From the NCBI GenBank assembly GCA_964017235.1, contig OZ024933.1:6141962-6205961 (forward strand): a DNA stretch of 64,000 nucleotides. Direction: 5' to 3'. Of the stretch, positions 43,591 to 55,652 are shown in pieces (the stretch's first letter is position 1; each line of letters opens with the position of its first letter). The notes under the pieces were generated by a model, which made no database searches, was not told where the DNA came from, and saw only the letters and a list, made by a program, of their open reading frames with translations. The position numbers and the translations under genes were made by a program. Source of the stretch: Sabellastarte sp. h YS-2021 (taxonomy: Eukaryota; Annelida; Polychaeta; Sabellida; Sabellidae).

Positions 43591-45187
43591 ACTAGACCTA
43601 GCGCATTGGAGAACCGATGCAAATTGTATCCACCGTAAAGACAATGCACCAAAGCCGAGCAAGTATTGCCTACTTGGAAGGAGGGGTACAAGGCCAAATT
43701 AGACCACATGAGAAGATCCCAGGCCATGATATCCTTTTGGTTGGTTTCACACTCGAAAAATGTATGAGCAATAAGGGAGTTATAAGCACCTTTAAGTTTG
43801 GCTCCTCTCATATGATCTTGAAGGAGGAGCCCAAGGTCAAAGGTGACCACATGAGAAGATTCCTGGTCCATAGTTTTCTATAGGTTGATTTTGCATCCCA
43901 AAGCTTTAGGAGCAATAATAAGTGAGTTATAAGTGCCCAAGTTTGGCTACCCTCATTTCACCTCAAAGGAGAGATCCAAGTCCAGACAGAGATTTCTAGT
44001 CCATGATTATCTGAAGTTGGCCTCACATTGCAAATCTCTACAACCAATAATAAGTGAGGTATAAGCGCTTTAGGTTTGGCTACCACTGTTTGACCTTGAA
44101 GGAGGCCCAAAGACCAAATCTGTCCACATCAACAGATTCCAGCCCATGTCCTACACGATGGTTTCACATCCCAAATTTCTAGCAATAATAAGGAAGTTGC
44201 AAGTATATTTTAAAGTTTAGCTTCCCTGGTTTCACTGTAAAGGAGGAGTCCAAGGTTAAAAGTAAACATATGACAAGAATCCCAGCCCATGACATCTTGT
44301 CAGATGGTGTCACACCCCAAACCTGTAGGATCAATAATAATTGAGGTAGAGGCACTTTAACTTTGGCTGTCCTCATTTGACCTTGAAGGAGGGGCCCAAA
44401 GTCAAATTCGACCACACCAGAAGATTCCCAGCCAATGATTTCCTATATGTTGGTTTACCATCCCGAAAGTCTAGGATCGATAATAAGCAAGTTATATGCA
44501 CTTTTAAGTTTGGCTATCCTCGTTTGACCTTGAAGGAGGGGCCCAAGGTCAAATCCGACCACACCAGAAGATACCCAGCCCATCATTTCCTATATGTTGG
44601 TTTACCATCCCAAACCTCTAGGATCAATAATAAGGGAGATATAGGCACTCTTAAGTTTGGCTATCCACGTTTGACCTTGAAGGAGGGGTCCAAGGTCAAT
44701 TCTGACAACATCAGAAGATTCGCAGCACATGATTTCCTATGGGTTGGTTTCACATTGCAAACCTCTAGGACCAATAATAAGGGAGATATAGACACTTTTA
44801 AAGTCCGCTATGTGGGTTACTTCGGCACTCCGTGGATAACCTTGAATTAAGAGCTTCAAGGTCAAATGTGTGCAAGGTTGTAGAGGACATGTATATCTGT
44901 TATACATATCACCTATGAAGAGATTCAACCTTCTACCTACGAGAAACAGCCAGTAGAAAAATGTCGATTATTTTCAAAGAAATGCCTGTGGCGGCCATCT
45001 TGTTTTTCAGAATGAGGCTATTTTCCTTCCCAGAGAAGCTTACCCCCCAATGAAGATATCCTGCAAATTTGGTGAACCTAGCTGCTGTCGTTTTCCTCTT
45101 AGAGCGTTAACGCCGAAAATCTCTCTACGCGCGGCGGCGTAGCGAACGCTAAACCAAAGTATCCACCGGATGCTTCCGGTGGATACA
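43591..45187 (+). mobile_element. Element A2, uninterrupted copy
   Basis: From ACTAGACCTAGCGCAT to the 28-base terminal hairpin at 45159-45186 (arms GTATCCACCGG/CCGGTGGATAC). The 5' motif TTGTATCCACCG (43622-43633) is complementary to the 3' end. The core is about eight units of about 145 bp with AAGTTTGGCTATCCTC and GACCTTGAAGGAGGGGCCCA (starts near 43794, 43938, 44072, 44213, 44359, 44506, 44652, 44800). A CGCGCGGCGGCGTAGCG block precedes the hairpin. Non-coding. Confidence 0.72.
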
Positions 45188-45499
45188 AATATACTATATT
45201 ACTGCTTATTTGTTCCCCATTAGATATAAAGGATTATTGTTATACATATTTCTGTTTCAATTTACACAAGTCTATTTACCAAACCTGAATGGGTTAGGGG
45301 CCTGAAATCTTCTCATCTCAGTAACAAATAGGATAGAATCTTTCTTATCAAAGTTGGAGACATACATTTCCTCACATTCTAGCCTTAAGGAAACACTGTC
45401 CGGCCTGAAGGGTTGTCTCTACTATATACTCTCTGAGAGGTGGTATCGCCAAGTTGAATTTCATGAAACGGGTGAAAGTGAGTACCCAGTCAGATGACA

Positions 45500-46270
45500 C
45501 GGAAGACAGGTACACGCTCCTGTCCCCATATGCCTTAGCTGCTATACATTAACAACTACAAAAGAGGGAAGACGAGTCCAACAACTATGACACAACAAAT
45601 GACCACTGCCAGTGCAGATTTAGCAGAGAGATGCACTCTACAGGACAAATGTCTCACAAACATAAGAGAACATGAGCAATCTGTGATTACTTCCCAAGCA
45701 ACTCCCAGGAAAAAAAAACGGTACTTTCTGCCAATCAAAAATTATCATTAAATCATAGATAAATCAACTCCAGAAATTGGCTGGTTTGATTGCAGAAGTT
45801 GGCATGTCAGAATTTAATAGAAAAACTGGACATCATTGACCAATTGATAGACTTTTGGGCGATCAAAAACAAAAAAAAGGTTGCACTGTTGGACACAGTA
45901 GAGGCTATTCAGTCCTTCCCAGAAACTCAGATGAAGCCCACAGAAGCACCCATAGAAGCACCTATCCCTAATGTCCAGCCTACAGATGAGGAACCCATAG
46001 AAGCTCATATCCCTGATGTCCAGCCTACGAAAGAACCATAAAACCACATATCCTTGATGTCCAGCCTACATATGAAGATGAAGATTTTGGCAGTGTTAGA
46101 GTCCCACCCAGAACAGGACAAAAAGGAAGACCAAAAGATACAGTTAACACAGTTAGAGGCCTACCAAAGAAGAGGAAATGTACAGAGAAATATCCAAAAT
46201 CAAGATCAAAGAAAGTAAAAACACAGATGAACAAAGTTGAAACATGTGTTTTTGTACGTAGCATATGACA
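45500..46270 (+). pseudogene. Second SWIM/AT-hook transposase C-terminus relic
   Basis: LSPYALAAI near 45522, then a SWIM-like HCQCRFSREM at about 45601-45630 (CxCxF), then a degenerate Pro/Glu repeat (PI.NVQPT, HIPDVQPT, HILDVQPT; 45945-46070), then an AT-hook-like GQKGRPKDTV and GLPKKRK, ending at a TGA near 46269. One frameshift lies near 46040. The GRPK...GLPKKRK tail is typical of SWIM-domain MULE transposases. It may derive from another copy of the element at 42570. Confidence 0.5.
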
Positions 46271-46292
46271 ACTACATATTGACAGTAGACTT

Positions 46293-46765
46293 ATCGTATT
46301 TATCCGTATAAACACTCCCTCCCTATTAATCGCCCACCCCCTTCTCTCTACCTTTGCAAATTTCATATTTCAGGGTTTTACATCCCTCTCAATAGCCAAC
46401 ACCTTTGCAATTCTGGGATTCCCAAAAAAGATACGTTTTAGTACTTCCCCAATTGAATACCGCTTACCAGAAATAAAGAAAATCAGAACAAAATATGGCA
46501 GTTTTGATCAGAGACGTATTGAAATCTGCAAAATACGAGATAAAACTGTATAATTTCTTCAGGTTTAAGGTTTGTTTCCAATATTTAAAGCTCTCTCGCC
46601 ATTATACACGCTGGCAAGCGAGATCGAGACTGCAAGTGTCCACTATCGCCCATTGCCACTGGACTCGAGAGTTGATTTTTTTATGTGTAATAGTCCCCCC
46701 CCCTCACCACCCCTTTTGAAAAATGCATCGCCCCCGGGGCGTTTATACAAATAAAGATGATACCT
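46293..46765 (+). mobile_element. Possible MITE with GTATAAACRC ends
   Basis: Left end TTTATCCGTATAAACACTCC and right end GGGGCGTTTATACAAATAAA are inverted to each other over about 18 bp with mismatches. The interior is non-coding. No clear target duplication was identified. Confidence 0.45.
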
Positions 46766-46769
46766 GATA

Positions 46770-48500
46770 TGGATATTGTTACAAAAGTATACTCACCTCT
46801 GACACCTGACACTACAGAGGCCAGCAACAAGGAAAATGGGCCATGTACCTGACATGGTCCTTGCTGGTTCTTAAATATAGTGGCACTGTACCAGTAAACA
46901 CCCATGCTGTGATTCATATTTTGAATTTAAATTATATTAACAGCTTAATATTATATTCTTCTGAGACCAAATTATCAAATGATATACCCTACAATTAATT
47001 ATTGGAGTATATATTGTTACATTTATTTCAAAGTATTATATTTTCATAAATTGTTTCCATCATTGACTGTTTAATCACAAACTGGAAATACCACCGAACA
47101 TCAATTTTGTAAATGTACAGAAGCCTTGGTCCTTGATGTTTAAAAAGAAATATAATGTGGGTGTTCACTGGTAGGCAGGCATTTACTGGTAGAAAGCCAC
47201 TAAACAACTGAGCACCGTAATTAAGGATTGGTTCCAAAGATATACAAGGATGGCCAGTCTTACAGACAAGCTCTTAATACTGTTACTATCCATGACACTG
47301 TCCTCCCCTGTATGTACTGCCTTGCTACCAATTATAGCCAGGTACCAAACTACCAATTACCGCCAGGTACCAAACTACCAATTACCGCGAGGTAGAATGG
47401 AAATATACATAACATGGCAAACAGTCCCCTCCAAATCTTGTAAACAAAGTAGAACTGTTTTCAAAGTGAATGGAACAAAGCCACAACAAAAGGTTTTCAA
47501 AATGCATATGGCCATTACATGGGTGGACACAAAGATAAGCGACACAAAGATAAACAGTCTCCAGAATTTTAAAAATATAATCGGTGTAAACAACAAAACT
47601 GCACAAACTAAATAACAAAATACACTTAAACAAAGCTTATCAAGACATTTGTCATTTATTTTGTACAATTTAATTACTTATTCCACTAAGATAAGTCAAA
47701 CTATGAAGACCGTTTATCTTTGTGTCCAGTTTATCATTAGGTGTATTAGTTTGGGACAATCTACAGCAGTTTCTGTTCTAAAAAAAAAGATTGTTTGAAA
47801 CTAATGAAGAGAATAGATATTTATGGAAGTTAATATGGAAGTAAACAATTGGACAATAATTTAGTGACTATATTACTCAATGAAATACTGGATGATAGAA
47901 GTTCAAATAGCTACCTAAAATGGAAAGCAGCAGTTGCACTTTTGTGTTTGTAAGTATGGCATACATTATTTAGCAAAAATTAAATGGGTTTCAGTCATCT
48001 AGTCATATTCTATTATCACCCATGTTTATGCTTGGTGTCTATTAGGGCTGTTATCTGTAGTTTGAGGATCACCTGTTAGATGCGAGTTGAACTCGAGTAA
48101 ATAACGTACCATTTTATTGCAAGGAAATATATTGTTGCTGGTTAAATTGTGTAGATATGTATGAGCACTTTATGGAACAGCCACGTAAATAAAGGAAATT
48201 AAAAAAAAACAAACCGATCATTGCTCATTCAATTTTATGTCTTTATGGGTAGATATATTGCGAAAGTGCTAGTTTGTAACAAGATTGGTATATCATTATT
48301 ATTTCTTAAAAACTTGAGTTTAAATTGCATAAATAAATGTGATCCCCAAATATCGCCCGCCGAGTTACAACTCAAGTTTCGGTCAACTTGTTACACCACT
48401 AGTGTCTATGTGTAATAGTGGTGGTGTATGTGGTGGTGGTGTTAAAGCAGGGGAGGGTTGTGAGTTCACCTGTATGAGTGTATGAGATTTAAATTGATAT
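46770..48500. other. No recognised gene
   Basis: An open frame at 47250-47615 (121 codons) starts with a hydrophobic MASLTDKLLILLLSMTLSS stretch but resembles nothing I know. It spans a short tandem repeat of ACCAAACTACCAATTACCG (47346-47390), so it may be chance. The rest is AT-rich. Confidence 0.35.
48074..48203 (+). repeat. Dispersed repeat G, copy 1
   Basis: Shares TTAGATGCGAGTTGAACTCG, ACCATTTTATTGCAAGGAAA and TATGTATGAGCAC with 62573-62771, which carries an extra internal stretch. Family unknown. Confidence 0.65.
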
Positions 48501-48503
48501 ATA

Positions 48504-51031
48504 ACTAGAAATAGGACGCCCTGTTGATAGTAGCTGCGACATATGAATAGAAGCAGGATAGCTTAGAAGAACACACATTATCATGTGTAATGTCCACCCC
48601 ATGAACCTTTTGCCAAAATTGTACAGTAGTCTTACAAGACCCTGTTTCATTTGTAAAATATATCAATGATACTTAAATATTTATTAGCGTACATGTAAAT
48701 TATTTCAGCTTCATGCCTTTTTGCATTGGTTGGGTTGAAAATTTTGACGAAATCACTCTATCTTGCACGGTTAAGAAGATAGAAGCAAATTTCTGTTTTT
48801 CTATTTTTGGCAAAAATTCGAAAATTCAAAATGGCCGCCATTTTTGGGAAGAGGAAAATTTTTTTGAAAATCGCCAAGAGTACATTTCTTAGATACCCTA
48901 TGGGTCGAAAATTTCAACGAAATAACTCTATTTTGAATGGTTATGGAGATAGAAGCAAATTTGGGGTTTTCCATTTTGGGCAAAAATTCGAAAATCCAAA
49001 ATGGCCGCCATATGTGGGGAGGGGAAAATTTATTGAAAATTGCCAACAGTACATTTCTTAGATACCCTATGGGTTGAAAATTTCGACGATCTCGCACGGT
49101 TAAGGAGATAGAATCAATTTTGTGTTTTTCCATTTTGGGCAAAAATTCGAAAATTCAAAATGGCCGCCATATGTGGGGAGGGGAAAATTTTTTGAAAATT
49201 GCAAAGAGTACATTTCTTCGATACCCTATGGGTCGAAAATTTCAACGAAATAACTCTATTTTGCATGGTTAAGGAGATAGAAGCAAATTTGTGTTTTTCC
49301 GTTTTGGGCAAAAATTCGAAAATTCCAATTGGCCGCCATATGTGGGGAGGGGAAAATTTTTTGAAAATTGCAAAGAGTACATTTCTTCAATACCCTATGG
49401 GTCGAAAATTTCAACGAAATAACTCTATTTTGCATGGTTAAGGAGATAGAAGCAAATTTGTGTTTTTCCATTTTGGGCAAAAATTCGAAAATTCAAAATG
49501 GCCGCCATATGTGGGGAGGGGAAAATTTTTTGAAAATTGCCAACAGTACATTTCTTAGATACCCTATGGGTTGAAAATTTCGACGAAATCACTCTATCTC
49601 GCACGGTTAAGGAGATAGAATCAATTTTGTGTTTTGCCATTTTGGGCAAAAATTCGAAAATTCAAAATGGCCGCCATATGTGGGAAGAGGAAAATGTTTG
49701 AAAATTGCAAAGAGTACATTGCTCAGATACCCTGTGGGTCGAAAATTTCGATGAAATCGCTCTATCTCACACGGGTAAAGGAGATAGAAGTAAATTCGTG
49801 TTTTGCCATTTTTTGCAAAAATTCGAAAATTTAAAATGGCCGCCATTTTTGGGGAGGGAAATTTTTTTTTGAAAATTGCCAAGAATACATTGCTCAGATA
49901 CCCTGTTGGTTGAAAATTTCGACGAAATCGCTCTATCTCGCACGGTTAAGGAGATAGAATCAATTTTGTGTTTTTTCCTTTTTGGGCAAAAATTCGAAAA
50001 TTCAAAATGGCCGCCATATGTGGGGAGGGTAAAATTTTTTGAAAATTGCAAAGAGTACATTTCTTCGATACCCTATGGGTCGAAAATTTCAACGAAATAA
50101 CTCTATTTTGCATGGTTAAGGAGATAGAAGCAAATTTGTGTTTTTCCATTTTGGGCAAAAATTCGAAAATTCAAAATGCCCGCCATATGTGGGGAGGGGA
50201 AAATTTTTTGAAAATTGCCAAGAGTACATTTCTTAGATACCCTATGGGTTGAAAATTTCGACAAAATCGCTCTATTTCGCAGGAGATAGAATCAATTTTG
50301 CGTTTTGCCATTTTGGGCAAAAATTCGAAAATTCAAAATGGGCGCCATATGTGGGAAGAGGAAAATGTTTGAAAATTGCAAAGATTACATTCCTTAGATA
50401 CCCTATGGGTCGAAAATTTCGACGAAATCGCTCTATCTCGCACGGTTAAGGAGATAGAAGCAAATTTGTGTTTTGCCATTTTTGGGAAAAATTCGAAAAT
50501 TCAAAATGGCCGCCATTTTTGGGGAGGGGAAAATTTTTTGAAAATTGCAAAGAGTACATTCCTTAGATACCCTGTGGGTCGAAAATTTCGACAAAATTGC
50601 TCTATCTCGCACGGTTTAGGAGATATGAGCACATTTGCCTTTTTCAGTACTCAAAATAGCCAATTACTCATTTATTTAATTAATTACTCACTGATCTATG
50701 AAGCAATTCCCGCCAAAAGCAATCCCATACAAGCTATTAACCCAATGAACCTCCATACCAAATTTCAGAAAGATAGGCTTAATAGTATTCCTTAAAATGT
50801 CTGGAAACCAAAGAGATACTCAAAAGTAGTAAAGTAGCTATTACTCAGTTAGCTATAGAGCTATCATCACCAAAAGCAATCCCATACAAGCTATTAACCC
50901 AATAAACCTGCATGCCAAATTTGGTAAAGATAGGATAAGAACTGTTGCCTAAAATGTCTGGAAACCAAGCGTGACGTCGGACGGCGGAAAAAGCAAAAAT
51001 AATATGTCCACCTCCGAGTGGGGTGGACATA
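48504..51031 (+). mobile_element. Element B2 with 169-bp satellite core
   Basis: Same leader (ACTAGAAATAGGACGCCC), core and tail as B1, total 2528 bp. The tail has GTGACGTCGGACGGCGG and a terminal hairpin at 51004-51030 (ATGTCCACC...GGGTGGACAT). Flanks are ...ATATA and ATACAG. B2 monomers are more diverged than those of B1, many having CCATATGTGGGGAGGGG in place of CCATTTTTGGGG. Confidence 0.7.
48725..50640 (+). repeat. 169-bp satellite array, about 11 copies
   Basis: Same monomer as 9127-13744 but with indels (for example, a missing stretch near 49088 and 50279) and two subtypes: CATATGTGGGG and CATTTTTGGGG. The subtypes are mixed, with the B1-like type concentrated at the 3' end. Confidence 0.95.
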
Positions 51032-51054
51032 ATACAGAAGTTTGGGGTTTTACA

Positions 51055-51985
51055 TCCTGTTCAACAGCCAAGATCACATTAGGACAGGCCCACAGCTTTG
51101 CCCTGTTTGACCTTGAAGCAGAGGTCAAAGGTTAAATGTGACCTTTTCAAAAGATCTGCTGCCCATGATTTTCTATAAGTTATTTTGGCACTGCAAGTCC
51201 CAGGAACCAGTACTAAGAAATATGCGATTGCATATTTTGAATTTTTGACCTCGAAGTATAGGTCCTAAAATGACCTTGGAAACAATATCAAAGGTCACAA
51301 AGTGGCTGCTGATAGTTTATCATGTAGTCATTCTCCAAAGCTATTCTTTTGGGGGCCTCAGTGGTTCAAATCTCAGCCAGACAGACTGTGCATTCGAAAG
51401 TTGGTATTTACTTGCCAATGCTGCCAGTATATGATTATTTGATCAACTAATATACACAATTTTCCCACCCTCCAAACTACCCATCACAATATCACCCATA
51501 ATGCACTAGGCATGACATAAACATCAAAATGAATCAAATCAAATCCAAGTACATTTTGAAGGTCTTCCATGAGATAAACTCCCCAAGCGTAAAATATGCC
51601 AAAAAATCAGGAAAAAATGGTCACAGTGGGGTATTTTATGGTTTGTAGATGACCTTGAATAAAGAGTCTCAAGGTCAAATTTCTGCATGCTCATAAAGGA
51701 CATAAGTATGTACCGGTATTATACATTTCAGCCATCAGGTGATCTATCCTTCTGCATGTTGGAACCAGGCCAAAATCAAAAAAAAAAAAAAAAAAAAAGA
51801 CCTTGAAATTGCATGTGAATGTCACAAAACAATAGGTTTCTTGGCATTGCCCATATATACCCACATAGCAAATTTGGAAGGTCTAGCTCATATAATTTTT
51901 GAGTGATCATGTCCTCCAGGAAATCTCTGCAGTGGCGACAGGCTGCGTAACCATAGCAAATCCTAAGTATCCCCTGACTCTAGAA
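51055..51985 (+). mobile_element. Diverged A-like element tail
   Basis: Contains units like GTTTGACCTTGAAGCAGAGG, CCCATGATTTTCTATAAGTT and, toward the end, GAGTCTCAAGGTCAAATTTC with TATTATACATTTC, which parallel the 3' third of A1/A2. It ends near GCAGTGGCGACAGGCTGCGT and TAAGTATCCCCTGACTC. A 21-A run is at 51778-51798. Confidence 0.45.
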
Positions 51986-52599
51986 TACCAATAGGCAGAT
52001 ACATACTTGTACTACTGCTCCCCGCCATCACTTGCACACTTAAGATACAAAATCCTTATTTCTTGTTATTCTATTTTTATATATATTATATATGATATTA
52101 TTATAATATATATTTTATATTATTATAATATCTTGGATTTCTATTTATTAAAATATGCATTGACACAAGTGCAAGCTATAAATGAATTTTAACAACAAAA
52201 AGTCTAAACAATAAATGTTTTAGAAGGGTTTTTAAACGGTGATAATTTCTACATGTAAGCAGCACCTCTACTTGGCATAATTTATATACAGAAATTCCCG
52301 AAACAAATTAATTTATACACATCATCACTTTGTCAGCTTTTTATGGTATGCAGAAATGTGCAAGTGTGGGGGCGATAAAAAAAATTGTTATTAAATATTT
52401 TACGTTCCATTTTGTGCCAAGATGAGGTTTGTGCCATGATATGGTGCCAAATTACTGCCAATAGTAGTTGTACAACAAAACAAGCATTCTGACGCATGCA
52501 TTTATCTCCCGCCGTATAAATTAGATGTACAAAAGATAGTGGAATATAAATTTTCTTGTGAGATGGTGGCACATGTAGAAGTGACAACAAGCAAGAGGC

Positions 52600-53470
52600 A
52601 CTTTAATGTTTGATTGCAATACTTTTAAAGACAAAAGGCATTTACTCATTTTAGTAGCTATTATAATTCTGCCATCCAAAGAGCTACAGTTCTGCAACTT
52701 TATTATGTAGTAGATCAACCCAAAGTAGGTGAAGGGCATATGTAGAAGAAATTGCCTACCTGTAACACTCTTAGAGATAAAAAACATTTACTCATTTTAG
52801 TAGCTATTACTCTGCCATCCAAAGAGCTACAGTTCTGCAACTTCACTATGTGGTAGATCACCCAAAAGTAGGTGAAGGACTTACTTAGAAGAAATTGTCT
52901 ATGTCCAATACTTTTAAAGAGAAAAGACATTTACTCACTTTAGTACCTGTTACTCAGCTATGCAAAGAGCTACAGTTGTGCAACTTCACTATATGGTAGA
53001 TCACCCAATAGTAGGTGAACAACTTATTTAGAAAAAATTGCCTATCTGCAATACTTTTAGAGATAAAAGACATTTACTCATTTTAGCAGGTATATGACTC
53101 AGCTATGCAAAGAGCCATAGATGTGCAACTTCACTATGTGGTAGATCACCCAAAGGTGAATGACTTATTCAGAAGAATTTGCATATATTCAATACTTTTA
53201 CAGATACAAGACATTTGCTCATTTTAGTAGCTATTACTCAGCTATCCAAAGAGCTATAGATCTGAAACTTCACTATTAGGTAGATCACCCAAAAGTAGGT
53301 GAATGACTTATTTAGAAGAAATTGCATGTAAGCAATACTTTTAGAGATAAAAACATTTACTCATTTTAGTAGCTATGACTGAGCCATGCAAAGAGCTTTG
53401 GATCTGAAACTTCACTGGGTGGTAGATCAGCCAAAAGTAGGTGAATGACTTATTTAGAAGAACTTGCCTA
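52600..53470 (+). repeat. 143-bp satellite, array 1 (6 copies)
   Basis: CATTTACTC (or CATTTGCTC) recurs at 52639, 52785, 52928, 53071, 53212 and 53354. Units share TTTTAGTAGCTATTACTC, GAGCTACAGTTCTGCAACTT, TATGTGGTAGATCACCCAAA and GTAGGTGAATGACTTATTTA. The array ends where the inverted arm begins (TAGTCCAGTAG). Confidence 0.95.
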
Positions 53471-53828
53471 TTAGTCCAGTAGAAATTTGAAAAAGCGTGA
53501 AATTTTGTATGAACAAGGTTTTTTTGCTGAAATGATTTCTTTAGGGGGTGTAGATCAATAATTTGATGGGTGCCGCTCTGGCATTGTTGAGCAATTTTTG
53601 TTTTATTTAACAAAATTCAAGATAGCCGCCATATCAATATTGTTGTATTAAAAATGGCCATTAAATCGTAATTTCTTAATCAATTTTCATGTGTAATATA
53701 TCATTTTTTTTAGACTGTTATACTCTATCACATGGTCAAAACAGATGTTAGTTTTCCTCAAAAATTAAAATGGCCACAGTGATAGACCTTTACAAAATTA
53801 CGATTATACAGTCATTTTGTGAAGTGAC

Positions 53829-54205
53829 ATTCTAACATGACGAGCTGCGCAGAAACGAGTTTTCAGTTCTATGCGCACACAATTATCTGGCAACAATCGC
53901 ACTGCCCTTCCATCCGCCCTACATATTTTGTGGTTGGGTTTTAGTAGTAATGTATCTGTACTGTTTTTATTTATGTTTGATTGAATATTAAATATTAATT
54001 GAATAATAAATATTATACATTATATTCATGTTAAATATTCTTGTATCAGATCATTTAAATCTGCGGTTTTCAGGTATAATGGATGGAACAGCTCGTTGCT
54101 AAGGTCACCACAATGTAAACAAACTTACGTAAAGCAATTTATTCCTTGTAAAATTAAAGAAAAATGAAAAAGAATCGCTCAAATAAGCTAAATGTCATGT
54201 TAGAA
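53829..54205 (+). mobile_element. Possible MITE with 13-bp TIRs
   Basis: ATTCTAACATGAC at 53829-53841 is inverted as GTCATGTTAGAAT at 54193-54205. The intact arms at 62 and 63 kb lack everything from 53830 to 54360, proving that this stretch was inserted. It abuts the palindrome that follows. Confidence 0.6.
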
Positions 54206-54358
54206 TAGAAATAATCCACTCGTGGTCATGGTTTTACACGGCATTTAACCATGTCACTTCTGGATAATTTTACTCAGCCTTCGGCTTCGTAAAATTATTA
54301 CCGGAAGTGCCATGGTTAAATGCCATGTAAAACCATGATCACTCATGGATTATTTCTA
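54205..54358. repeat. 154-bp palindrome
   Basis: Arms of about 68 bp: TAGAAATAATCCACTCGTGG...GATAATTTTAC and its inverse, around a TCAGCCTTCGGCTTC loop that itself can pair. It could form a cruciform or foldback. Absent from the other two arm copies. Confidence 0.92.
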
Positions 54359-54684
54359 CAATAAATTGTAGATGCAGTCTGTTACTGACTAATTTTACTT
54401 ACACACAAAATAGCAAATGCATAGATTTAATATAAACATATTTATTAGCATATATTAGAAGACTTAAATCATAATATTTATATTACAAATAAAGTAAGTC
54501 TTCATTCATATCATCTCACATCAAAAAGTGAAAACCATCAACGTACTGAACTGATATATATGAAAGAGCTTCATAGACATCAAAATAACTAGGGTGAAGT
54601 GGCTGGCCTTCTGCCAACCACGGAGTCGAATCTTAGGACAGCAGTGGGTGTTGAAATCTGTAAACTTGGTATTATCGCCCGCTA

Positions 54685-55652
54685 AACAGAGTGAGGTGCG
54701 GTGACAGTAAAATATTGCTGGATTATATATTTGTAAAATGTCAGAAACCCCATCGTAGCCTCACGTTTTCATCACTCTGTGGGTGTACAACTACCAGCAT
54801 TTGAGATTTTATTTGTTTTAAATATTGCGAGAAGACAGAGTGAGGTGCGGCGACAGTAAAATATTGCTGGATTATATATTTGTAAAATGTTGTTAGAAAC
54901 CCCATCGTAGCCTCACGTTTTCATCACTCTGTGGGTGTACAACTACCAGCATTTGATATTTTATTTGTTTTAAATCTTGCGAGAAGACAGTGAGGTGCGG
55001 CGACAGTAAAATATTGCTGGATTATATATTTGTAAAATGTCAGAAACCCCATCGTAGCCTCACGTTTTCATCACTCTGTGGGTGTACAACTACCAGCATT
55101 TGATATTTTATTTGTTTTAAATATTGCGAGAAGACAGTGAGGTGCGGTGACAGTAAAATATTGCTGGATTATATATTTGTAAAATGTTGTTAGAAACCCC
55201 ATCGTAGCCTCACGTTTTCATCACTCTGTGGGTGTACAACTACCAGCATTTGATATTTTATTTGTTTTAAATATTGCGAGAAGACAGAGTGAGGTGCGGT
55301 GACAGTAAAATATTGCTGGATTATATATTTGTAAAATGTCAGAAACCCCATCGTAGCCTCACGTTTTCATCACTCTGTGGATGTACAACTACCAGCATTT
55401 GATATTTTATTTGTTTTAAATATTGCGAGAAGACAGTGAGGTGCGGCGACAGTAAAATATTGCTGGATTATATATTTGTAAAATGTCAGAAACCCCATCG
55501 TAGCCTCACGTTTTCATCACTCTGTGGGTGTACAACTACCAGCATTTGATATTTTATTTGTTTTATATATTGCGAGAAGACAGAGTGAGGTGCGGCGACA
55601 GTAAAATATTGCTGGATTATATATTTGTAAAATGTTGTTAGAAACCCCATCG
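54685..55652 (+). repeat. 149-bp satellite array (7 copies)
   Basis: GTGAGGTGCGG recurs at 54691, 54840, 54990, 55137, 55289, 55436 and 55585 (spacing 147-152). Two alternating variants differ by AGACAGAGTGAGG against AGACAGTGAGG, and by AAATGTTGTTAGAAAC against AAATGTCAGAAAC. No resemblance to the 143- or 169-bp satellites. Confidence 0.95.

Larger units (their letters stand above)
53470..54590 (-). repeat. Long repeat arm, inverted copy, with insertions
   Basis: Reverse complement of 61826-62345 and 62823-63395, apart from the 53830-54360 insertion. It runs from TAGTCCAGTAG at the satellite border to CATAGACATCAAAATAA. It includes an AGATAGCCGCCATAT segment whose partners read ATATGGCGGCCATCTT. 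Confidence 0.85.

Noticed and set aside
43389-43871. 160-codon minus-strand open frame
   Set aside because: Antisense shadow across the SWIM relic and the start of element A2.
44377-44850. 157-codon plus-strand frame with repeated TLKEGPKVK
   Set aside because: Reading of the 145-bp repeats of element A2; the peptide repeat follows the DNA period.
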